Shown here piece by piece: positions 1 to 7,454 of a DNA stretch of 64,000 nucleotides; the first letter of the stretch is position 1; the number at the start of each line of letters is the position of its first letter. The translations under genes were made by a program, and so were the position numbers. The notes beneath the pieces are model-generated. The model had not been told where the DNA came from. It ran no database searches and saw only the letters and a list, made by a program, of their open reading frames with translations. The DNA comes from Pedobacter schmidteae. Its GTDB lineage: Bacteria > Bacteroidota > Bacteroidia > Sphingobacteriales > Sphingobacteriaceae. The stretch lies in contig NZ_LS999839.1 of NCBI RefSeq assembly GCF_900564155.1, positions 6,073,097 through 6,137,096 of the forward strand. Reading direction: 5' to 3'.

Positions 1-481
1 CATCCTCAATTTGTACACAAGGAATTGCAATTTCCGTCAATGCCGATTTTCGCAATACCATTGCTTTGAAACGAAACGCCTTGGTTCCCATCAATTGCTT
101 CAAACTGCTTATAGCCCAAAAAGCTCCTTGTACAGATCCCGCATGAATGGCAATTGCATTTTTTTCTACCATCAACTTGTATCCCTCATTGGCTAAAGAA
201 CTATCAAAACTTAAGGTAACCACATTCCTTAATTTCTTCCCTTCCCTAAACTCGGAAGTGACATTTTTCAATTCATTAAATGCCGGCTCTAAATTCTCTG
301 AGTTCTCTGCCAAAATAATTTTGGTTGAAGTTGTCCAGATAAAACTACCTGCCGCCGGAACAAGCTTTACAGGCTGTGGAATAATTGAATAGGCAGAAAC
401 CTGCTGTTGCCCAAAAGTTGAGCACACACACAAAGAGAGCACTAAAGTCATTTTTAGTCCCCAGGCAAATACATTCTTCAT
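1..481 (-). CDS. Beta-N-acetylhexosaminidase, GH20 family (N-terminal part, cut by window edge)
   Basis: The reading frame starts with an ATG at 481 and runs off the left edge, so only about 160 N-terminal residues are seen. They begin with a signal peptide (MKNVFAWGLKMTLVLSLCVC, then STFGQQ). Next comes the small alpha/beta domain that precedes the catalytic barrel in GH20 enzymes, recognisable from SIIPQPVKLVPAAGSF, the YKL.VEKNAI.I stretch and GAFWAISSLKQL, ending near IPCVQIEDE where the barrel should begin. GH20 enzymes remove terminal N-acetylglucosamine or N-acetylgalactosamine from chitin fragments and glycans, here probably in the periplasm. The catalytic Asp-Glu pair lies outside the window. 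The family call rests on the N-terminal domain only. Confidence 0.85.
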   Translation of the reverse strand, partial: MKNVFAWGLKMTLVLSLCVCSTFGQQQVSAYSIIPQPVKLVPAAGSFIWTTSTKIILAENSENLEPAFNELKNVTSEFREGKKLRNVVTLSFDSSLANEGYKLMVEKNAIAIHAGSVQGAFWAISSLKQLMGTKAFRFKAMVLRKSALTEIAIPCVQIED

Positions 482-491
482 AAAATTGATG

Positions 492-1442
492 TTATTTAGC
501 TTCGTATTCAGATCCCTGCACCACACCACGGCGTTCAATTTCCTTATCAATGTAAGTCTGAATAGCAGATTTATTCAAGCCCCAGTTAGGTGCAATCAGC
601 AGATCCCAGTCCGAAATACCAAACAAGCGCTGAATAACGATATCAGGTCTCAACAATGGAATTAATTTGCAAAGCAAATCGGTATATTCTTCCAATGAGA
701 ACAGCTTAAAAGGTTCCTTTTTATATTTAACTCCCATGATAGAACCTTCAACAATATGAAGGTGATGGAATTTTACAAATTTAATCTGCGGGAAACGGTT
801 AATTTCATGAATATAGCCCAACATCATTTCCTCAGTTTCCCATGGAAAGCCAAAGATGGTGTGCACACAAAGATCCAGCTTTGTATTCTCCAGCAACTTA
901 ACAGCTTCCACAAACTCCCCATGACTACATCCCCTGTTGATCTGATTTAAGGTCTCATCATAGATAGACTCCATTCCCATCTCCAAATCCACGTCAAAAC
1001 GGTCGGTATAACTTTCCAGTAATGCCACTTTTTCGGCGTCTATACAATCAGGCCGGGTACCTACAGCAAAACCTACAACATCTTCTGTATTGATTGACAA
1101 TGCTTCGTCATACATCATTTTTAAATAATGCGCCGGCGCATAGGTATTGGTATTAGGTTGAAAATAAACAATGAACTTATCAGCCTTATAAAACCCTTTT
1201 CCTCTTTCCATTCCCTGTTCCAGTTGCTCACGGATAGTCGGCAACTTACGGGAAAGTTCAGGGGTAAATGAATCTACATTACAATAAGTACAGCCCCCAT
1301 AACCTTTGCTGCCATCTCTGTTAGGACACGTAAAACCGCCATCAACAATTACTTTAAACACACGCTGACCTTTATATTTTTGTTTTAGGTGCGTACCGTA
1401 GTTATTATATCCCTTAATGCCTAAATCTAACAGAGTTCCCAA
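492..1442 (-). CDS. Radical SAM protein, TIGR01212/YhcC family
   Basis: A 316-residue radical SAM protein of the family that includes E. coli YhcC. The N-terminus carries the family's cysteine pattern for the 4Fe-4S cluster, C39-x11-C51-x2-C54 (TCPNRDGS and GGCTYC), with wider first spacing than the standard CxxxCxxC. FQPNTNTYAP, VGTRPDC and MGMESIYDETLNQINRGCSH follow, all typical of this family. The reaction is not established; a role in nucleic-acid or tRNA-related modification is only a guess. The frame appears to start with TTG at 1442, because no ATG precedes the conserved GTHLKQKYKGQRVFK region. A possible -7 box TACTTTTG lies at 1461-1468. It is unrelated to the flanking glycoside hydrolases. 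Confidence 0.88.
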   Translation of the reverse strand: MGTLLDLGIKGYNNYGTHLKQKYKGQRVFKVIVDGGFTCPNRDGSKGYGGCTYCNVDSFTPELSRKLPTIREQLEQGMERGKGFYKADKFIVYFQPNTNTYAPAHYLKMMYDEALSINTEDVVGFAVGTRPDCIDAEKVALLESYTDRFDVDLEMGMESIYDETLNQINRGCSHGEFVEAVKLLENTKLDLCVHTIFGFPWETEEMMLGYIHEINRFPQIKFVKFHHLHIVEGSIMGVKYKKEPFKLFSLEEYTDLLCKLIPLLRPDIVIQRLFGISDWDLLIAPNWGLNKSAIQTYIDKEIERRGVVQGSEYEAK

Positions 1443-1507
1443 TTGCTTTTATTTTTACTGCAAAAGTACAGCTTTTTAACTTATTCAGGCAGCGGTCTGC
1501 CGAAATA

Positions 1508-2317
1508 CTATTTCAGCCTTTGGTAAACTCTTACATAATCAACCTCCATCACAGCCGGAAATACATCTTCGTCAACTCCCTTCATCCCGCCTAAATTTCC
1601 TCCTACTGCAATATTCAGCAATAAATAAAAAGGTTTATCGAAAGGCCACTCTGCATTCGTCTTATTTTCGTTAGCCACAGTATAATATACTTTTCCATCT
1701 AACATAAAGTCGATTTTCCCTGGCGTCCATTCAATAGCGTAAGTATGGAACTCACCATATGGATTTTTAATCGGTGTGGTTGTACCTTTCTGTGTTCCTT
1801 TCAAATGATTATACGCCGAAGTATGCACTGTACCAAAAATAGAGTCACGGCTGAAACCAACATGCTCCATAATATCAATCTCGCCACTCTCCGGCCAGCC
1901 CACTTCATTAATATTAGCGCCTAACATCCACGATGCCGGCCACAAACCTCGCCCCGGCGGCAATTTCGCGTTAATTTCTATTTTACCGTAGGTCCATTCC
2001 GCCTTTCCTTTGGTCAGCAAACGAGCTGAAGAAAACCGTTGTCCTCCAATATCAGCCTTCCTGGCGATAATAAATAGCTTTCCATTTTTTACAAACGCAT
2101 TCGAAGTATCGGCCTTGGTGTAATACTGAAGTTCATTATTTCCCCAGCCATGGCCGCCCACTTCATACCCCCATTTGGTACTATCCGGTAAACCCTGATA
2201 ATTGAACTCATCCGCCCAGACCAATGTATATTTATCTACAGTCTTCCTCCCCTTCTTAGCATTGCATGACACCATAGCCGCACAAAGCAGCGCCATCGAT
2301 AACATATTCCTCAGCAT
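1508..2317 (-). CDS. Glycoside hydrolase family 16 lipoprotein (laminarinase-type endo-beta-glucanase)
   Basis: A 269-residue enzyme with a lipoprotein signal (lipobox ending at C18, MVSC) and one GH16 jellyroll domain. The catalytic signature GEIDIME is at about 145-151, giving nucleophile E146, helper D148 and acid/base E151. It is preceded by WPASWML and followed by the VDYVRVYQ strand typical of the family end. GH16 enzymes of this shape hydrolyse beta-1,3 or mixed-linkage beta-glucans; the exact substrate cannot be read from the sequence. It is the last gene of the SusC-SusD-GH16 locus, so it probably makes oligosaccharides at the cell surface for import. A strong hairpin terminator separates it from susD, which may lower its expression. 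Confidence 0.92.
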   Translation of the reverse strand: MLRNMLSMALLCAAMVSCNAKKGRKTVDKYTLVWADEFNYQGLPDSTKWGYEVGGHGWGNNELQYYTKADTSNAFVKNGKLFIIARKADIGGQRFSSARLLTKGKAEWTYGKIEINAKLPPGRGLWPASWMLGANINEVGWPESGEIDIMEHVGFSRDSIFGTVHTSAYNHLKGTQKGTTTPIKNPYGEFHTYAIEWTPGKIDFMLDGKVYYTVANENKTNAEWPFDKPFYLLLNIAVGGNLGGMKGVDEDVFPAVMEVDYVRVYQRLK

Positions 2318-2330
2318 TATTAAAATTAAA

Positions 2331-2364
2331 AAGATAAAATTGTCCGGAACAAAATTCCGGACAA
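2331..2364 (-). terminator. Rho-independent terminator between susD and the GH16 gene
   Basis: A perfect 10-bp inverted repeat, TTGTCCGGAA (2340-2349) and TTCCGGACAA (2355-2364), with a 5-base loop. Read on the minus strand it is followed by TTTTATCTTTTT. It lies just after the susD stop and immediately before the GH16 start codon, so it should end or attenuate the SusC-SusD transcript. Confidence 0.75.
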
Positions 2365-2390
2365 AAAATAAACAGTTATATCATTATCAT

Positions 2391-4043
2391 CTACCTCGCA
2401 TACCCGTCATTCTGCGGATAATTCGGGCCTAAAAGATTCAGTTCTGAGCGGGGAATTACCCAATTCACCATATGAGGTTTCATAGCTCTTCTTGCGTCAT
2501 TTCTAAAAGGATAAGGATCTGCCGGGGTATTTGCGTGTGCAGAAGTTTCCGTTGACAAATCCCCTGCCTTACCATATCCGGAATGGTCAACGATGTAATC
2601 AAATAACTTACCTGTTCTTTTCAACATATACCATCTGCGTCCTTCAAAGGCCAGCTCCCGGGCCTGTTCATCTAAAATATCTTTAAGGGTCACTATTCCG
2701 GTTAAACTTCTGGTATTCGCTCTCTTTCTCACCTCATTCAGATACAGCAAAGCCTTATCGTTATTCGCCAGCATCATATTCGCCTCAGCGGCGAACAGAT
2801 AAGTTTCGGCAGATCTGTACATGATGATGTTCTTCGTCTGCACATCTTCTGTCGGAATGCCTTCATCGGGAAAATACTTTTTACAACCTGCATTCAAGCG
2901 AATAAAAAAAGCATTTCTGTCTGCCGCTAAAGGCGCAAACTCCGTCCACGAAGCGTGAACAATCTTTTCTCCTAACACCTTCCCGGCAGGTAATGTAGCT
3001 GCATCATTATAAACATAATCCTGTATATAATATGATCCTTTAATCCTGGTATCATTGGGATCTTCTTTAAGCAGATCGCGGAGATAGTTATTTAAGGTCA
3101 GCCAGCCAAAACCCCGTCCCCCCTGCTCAATGGTATATTTAGATCCTGGAATTAGTTCCGCATAATTAGGCATCAGGTTAAAATTAATTTTATGCGGCGT
3201 ACCATTTACCAATGCTTTCCATTGCAATGCCCAAAGGGTCTCCGAATGTCTGACGTCACCTTTAAAAACCAATCCGGTTTGCGCAACCAGCTTATGATTA
3301 CCAGAGTTAATAATGGCCTCCGACTGCAATTTAGCTTCTTCCCAATCTTTTTGCCAAAGTGCCACATCAGCTTTCACATGTCTCGCCACCCCTTGGGTAA
3401 TCCGTCCGGCTTCAGTTGTCGTCCAGCTCAAATTCGCTATGGCGTACGACAAATCGTCCTTAATCAATTTATAAATCTCTGCTTCAGGAGTTTTGTCCTG
3501 AATGATATCCAATGCATTTTCAGGTGTAGTAGGTGCAGTCGTCACGTAAATATTATTAAACAACTTAAACAGTACAAAAACTGAATTTGCCCTGAAAAAC
3601 TTAGCTTCGGCAATTACTTTTTTCTGTCTGTTCTCGTCCATCCCTTTAATCTGCTCCGCCGCCTTAATCAAAGCGTTAGCACGATCCACAATCCGGTAAT
3701 AAGTCCTCCAGTAATCCGCGTAAACGCCACTATTATCAGCATTCGTCCCATTAAACATCCGGCCGTAATTCGCTACCTCCGCATTTCTGTTAATTGTCAG
3801 GTCGTCCTTAGCGTCAATAATAATCGGATTAGAACCATTATTACTCAGGTTCTCATAAAACGCACGCTGCAGGTTATACAAACCTACTACCCCCGCTTCC
3901 AAGCCTTCAGGTGTATTGTAAACAAAATCAGCGGTAAACTGTGATGTAGGCTTTTCAGTCAGGAACTTTTTACAGGAAGAAAAACTGATGACCGACACGG
4001 CCAGCATTAGTGCCATTTGTAATTTGATATGATAGGTTTTCAT
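2391..4043 (-). CDS. SusD/RagB family nutrient-binding outer-membrane lipoprotein
   Basis: A 550-residue SusD-type lipoprotein. The signal peptide ends in a lipobox at C24 (SFSSCKKFL), followed by the usual FLTEKPTSQF. The helical TPR-like region includes WRTYYRIVDRANALI, AEAKFFRANSVFVLFKLF and the family-typical C-terminal stretch AETYLFAAEANMML, LNEVRKRAN and ELAFEGRRWYMLKR. SusD proteins sit on the outer leaflet of the outer membrane as a lid over their SusC channel and capture oligosaccharides. The gene follows its SusC with a 21-base gap, and the next gene is a GH16 glucanase, so a beta-glucan oligomer is the likely ligand; that is inference from context. Confidence 0.93.
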   Translation of the reverse strand: MKTYHIKLQMALMLAVSVISFSSCKKFLTEKPTSQFTADFVYNTPEGLEAGVVGLYNLQRAFYENLSNNGSNPIIIDAKDDLTINRNAEVANYGRMFNGTNADNSGVYADYWRTYYRIVDRANALIKAAEQIKGMDENRQKKVIAEAKFFRANSVFVLFKLFNNIYVTTAPTTPENALDIIQDKTPEAEIYKLIKDDLSYAIANLSWTTTEAGRITQGVARHVKADVALWQKDWEEAKLQSEAIINSGNHKLVAQTGLVFKGDVRHSETLWALQWKALVNGTPHKINFNLMPNYAELIPGSKYTIEQGGRGFGWLTLNNYLRDLLKEDPNDTRIKGSYYIQDYVYNDAATLPAGKVLGEKIVHASWTEFAPLAADRNAFFIRLNAGCKKYFPDEGIPTEDVQTKNIIMYRSAETYLFAAEANMMLANNDKALLYLNEVRKRANTRSLTGIVTLKDILDEQARELAFEGRRWYMLKRTGKLFDYIVDHSGYGKAGDLSTETSAHANTPADPYPFRNDARRAMKPHMVNWVIPRSELNLLGPNYPQNDGYAR

Positions 4044-4064
4044 TACGATATTCTTTAAATTGAG

Positions 4065-7000
4065 TTAAAATCCAATATTTACGCCTAGTGTAAAAGCTTT
4101 GGTGTCAGGAAAATCATTAGGGTTATTTTCAGGACTGTACGATTTATAATCTGTAAACGTGAACAAATTGGTTGCGGTTAAATAGAATTTAACATTGCTG
4201 ATATTTGCTTTGTTTAACAATGAAGCCGGCAGGTTATAACCCAGCGACAAAGTTCTCAGCCTGATATAAGAAGCATCGGCCACACCCATTGTTCCGATAT
4301 TCGCCGGCGCATTGTTCAGGTTTGGACGAGGATGCGTGGTGGATGGATTTTCTGGTGTCCAGTAATTCACCTTTATACCGTTTCTTACCGATTGCAATGT
4401 GCCCCCTTCATTAAAACTAGCGAGAAAAGGGTTATAACGGGTAGCACCTTCTACCATATACAGGTCAGCAAGCAGTTCAAAACCTTTATACGCAAAGTTA
4501 GTCGAAACAGAACCATACCACTTCGGATCAGTTCTGATGACCACATTATCCAGATCATTGATTACCCCGTCACCATTCACATCCTTCAGGCGAATTGAGC
4601 CGGCGATGAGCGTCGCGACACTTTGATATGGTGTTACCGTTCCACCTAAAGTTCCTTGTGCGGAAGCTAACGCTTCAGCATCTGTCTGGAAAATCCCGTC
4701 AAACACCATTGTACGAATTACATTGATGGGGCGACCAACAAACCGATTTCTAGCAATATCATCCTTAGCATTACCATTTACATCTACAATCCCTGTTTTA
4801 ACAATCTGATTTGTATTCTTTGTAAAAGAAGTAGTTACAGACCAGTTCAAATTATCTTTTCTGATCAGGTATCCCGTCAGCAACAATTCGATACCGCTAT
4901 TTTTAGACTCCGCGCCATTGGTAATCGTAGAACTGAATCCGGACGTTCCACCCAGCGATATATCTGCAAGTAAGTCCGTCGTATGTGTGTTGTAATAGTC
5001 TACGGAACCGGTAATTCTGTTGTCAAGCAAACCAAAATCCAAACCAACGTTAAAAGTAGTCGAAGTCTCCCATGTCAGGTTAGGATTAGGAAGCACGGCT
5101 CCCGGCAAATTTCCACCGACAATAACTCCTCCAAATATATAAGGATTAGCATCTACAACCCCCAGCGTGGTAAAAGGGCTTAAAGACTGATTCCCTACCG
5201 AACCATAACTGGCTCTGAACTTCAGCTGATCAATCGCTTTCACATCCTTTAAGAAATTTTCACGGTGAATCTGCCATGCTACTGAAGCAGCGGGGAAAAA
5301 ACCCCATTTTTTATTTTCCGCAAATACAGAGGCACCATCACGACGAGCAGTCAACGTCAGCAAATATTTATCCATCAGGTTATACCTGGCCCTTCCTAAA
5401 AATGAAGACAGGCGGTATTGTTCTTCAGCCCTGGTCGTTTTAAAGTTCAACGCATTCGTTATACCATCATACCCCAGTAAGTCGTTACCAAATCCCGTTC
5501 CGCTCATCTCGGTCCTAGAGGTATTACGCTGATTGACAGACTGCACAAAAGTAAAATCCAGCTTATGAACCTGACCAAGCTGGGCCTTATAGTTTAAAAT
5601 ATTCTCAATCAGATATTCTTCTCTAATTGCATTCGCCACATTTGCAGAACCATTCGGGGTAACGCCCGCGGAATGCAACTTAGAAACATACCTGCCTTCA
5701 TCCGCAAATCTTCTGCTCAACAGCGTATTCAGTTTATAGGTAAAATTATCAGTAAACTTATAATTACCGACCAGATTCAGATTGTAAAGATTGATCTTAA
5801 TGTCATTTGCCGATTCACGGATATTCCACAACGGGTTTATCGTGCTGCTGCTTGCGTTAGCGCCTGCCACGTTCCTCACCAGGTTACCGTTCACATCATA
5901 AGGGCCTGTAAAAGGAGAAATTGTAATGAAATCAAGGTTGGCAGATTCTCTCCTTTGTTTATCCGTCGACATATTCATATTCGCTTCAATACTTGCCCTG
6001 TCATTGATCTTTTGTTCGATATTGAACCTGAATGACCCCCTGTTATAACCAGAACTCGGTAATAATCCCGACTGGTTAAAGTAAGTGGCACTCGTATAAA
6101 TCTTGGTCAGCTCACTTCCGCCACTTAAACTCACTGTACTGCTACTAATCAATGCATCTTTTAAAACCGCGTCTTCCCAATTCACAAAATTGCCTGCCTT
6201 AAAATTAATGTATTCAGGAGCCTGCGCGGTACCACCAAAGTTGATTTCATCAGTGCTGTAAGATCCATCTGGATTTATTGACCTGCGGGCCTCCCTCCTT
6301 AACTGGGCAAATTCTTCAGCATTATAAAGATCAAAATTCTTGCTCAGTCGCTGCGTGGTGAGGTACGAGTTCAACCCTATTTTAACTTTACCCGTAGCTC
6401 CCTTTCTCGTCGTGATGAGTATCACCCCGTTAGAGGCCCTGGCCCCATAAATAGCTTGTGCCGAAGCATCCTTCAACACCTCAACAGAGGAGATGTCGTC
6501 AGGATTCACATCGTTGATGTTTTCTATAGGAAAGCCATCTAAAACGATTAGAGGATCATTACCCCCGCGAATAGAATTCCTGCCCCTGATCTGAATATTA
6601 GAAGTACCTCCCGGCCTGGCAGAACCCAGTGTCACCTGGACACCGGCAGCCTGACCTCTTAACATCTCAGCCACATTGGTTGTGGGTACAGCAGTTGCCC
6701 GCTCAACATTTACAGTAGAAACAGCACCACTAACGTCACTTTTTTTCTGGGTTCCATACCCTACCACAACCACTTCCTGCATCTGCTGGCTATTGGGTTG
6801 CAAAGTTACATTTAAAACCGTCTTCCCCGCAACCTGAACTTCCCGGGTTAAAAAGCCCACATAGGTAAATACCAGCACATCGTTATCCGCTACGGATATC
6901 TCATACTTTCCATTTACATCTGTGGATGTTGTTTTTTGTTGTCCTTTAACTTTAATGCTGACACTGGGTAAGGTGGAATTGTCTACCCCATCTAAAACCT

Positions 7001-7100
7001 TTCCGCTAACCGTCTTTTGCTGTGCAAAAGTACAGACCGAGGAAAAAAGGAGAACAATAAGAATCATCAACCCAAACTCGTTTTTGTAGTTCTTTCTCAT
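4065..7100 (-). CDS. SusC/RagA family TonB-dependent outer-membrane transporter (no STN domain)
   Basis: A 1011-residue TonB-dependent importer. It has a signal peptide, then directly a carboxypeptidase-regulatory-like beta-sandwich (SGKVLDGVDNSTLPSVSIKV, about 33-110), the TonB box region EVVVVGYGTQKKSDVSGAV, a plug domain (about 115-225, ending GARASNGVILITT) and a 22-stranded barrel closing with LGVNIGF. There is no N-terminal STN signalling domain, unlike the second SusC in this window. This fits control by the adjacent divergent sensor/regulator rather than by an anti-sigma factor. It forms the pore of the SusC-SusD pair and probably imports glucan oligomers made by the neighbouring GH16 enzyme. 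Confidence 0.94.
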   Translation of the reverse strand: MRKNYKNEFGLMILIVLLFSSVCTFAQQKTVSGKVLDGVDNSTLPSVSIKVKGQQKTTSTDVNGKYEISVADNDVLVFTYVGFLTREVQVAGKTVLNVTLQPNSQQMQEVVVVGYGTQKKSDVSGAVSTVNVERATAVPTTNVAEMLRGQAAGVQVTLGSARPGGTSNIQIRGRNSIRGGNDPLIVLDGFPIENINDVNPDDISSVEVLKDASAQAIYGARASNGVILITTRKGATGKVKIGLNSYLTTQRLSKNFDLYNAEEFAQLRREARRSINPDGSYSTDEINFGGTAQAPEYINFKAGNFVNWEDAVLKDALISSSTVSLSGGSELTKIYTSATYFNQSGLLPSSGYNRGSFRFNIEQKINDRASIEANMNMSTDKQRRESANLDFITISPFTGPYDVNGNLVRNVAGANASSSTINPLWNIRESANDIKINLYNLNLVGNYKFTDNFTYKLNTLLSRRFADEGRYVSKLHSAGVTPNGSANVANAIREEYLIENILNYKAQLGQVHKLDFTFVQSVNQRNTSRTEMSGTGFGNDLLGYDGITNALNFKTTRAEEQYRLSSFLGRARYNLMDKYLLTLTARRDGASVFAENKKWGFFPAASVAWQIHRENFLKDVKAIDQLKFRASYGSVGNQSLSPFTTLGVVDANPYIFGGVIVGGNLPGAVLPNPNLTWETSTTFNVGLDFGLLDNRITGSVDYYNTHTTDLLADISLGGTSGFSSTITNGAESKNSGIELLLTGYLIRKDNLNWSVTTSFTKNTNQIVKTGIVDVNGNAKDDIARNRFVGRPINVIRTMVFDGIFQTDAEALASAQGTLGGTVTPYQSVATLIAGSIRLKDVNGDGVINDLDNVVIRTDPKWYGSVSTNFAYKGFELLADLYMVEGATRYNPFLASFNEGGTLQSVRNGIKVNYWTPENPSTTHPRPNLNNAPANIGTMGVADASYIRLRTLSLGYNLPASLLNKANISNVKFYLTATNLFTFTDYKSYSPENNPNDFPDTKAFTLGVNIGF

Positions 7101-7454
7101 AAACTTTACTTGTTTTTAATTCAATTGATTTAATTTGGTTAGCCGTTTACGCAGTTTATTTGTCATACAAATGATAACGAACGTCAACATTTGTAATTCA
7201 CGACATATATTAGGTTTAGACTTCAAATGTATGCAGAAGCATTTCAAGACCGGAAAACCAAGCTACTATAAAAACAATACAGCTCATTTTAATTTACAAC
7301 CCACCACGTCAATCACTACTACATTAGTACTACAAAGCTATCAAAAACACGCTTAAATCTCATTTCAAGAAGTTTTAAAAGCCGATTTATCCTCAAACCA
7401 ATGACATAACAGTTTTAAATATTAATTTTAGGCGCCTATACAGGTCAGCTATAT
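7101..7454. promoter_or_regulatory. Divergent intergenic region with two inverted repeats (candidate operator of the sus locus)
   Basis: This 354-bp AT-rich gap separates the divergent susC and regulator genes and holds no convincing gene. It contains two inverted repeats with related half-sites: ACAAATG (7167-7173) with CATTTGT (7188-7194), spacer 14, and CTTCAAATG (7221-7229) with CATTTCAAG (7240-7248), one mismatch, spacer 10. Such pairs are what one expects for a LuxR-type regulator site upstream of its target. No clear TAnnTTTG promoter box was seen. The operator role is inferred from position and symmetry only. Confidence 0.35.
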
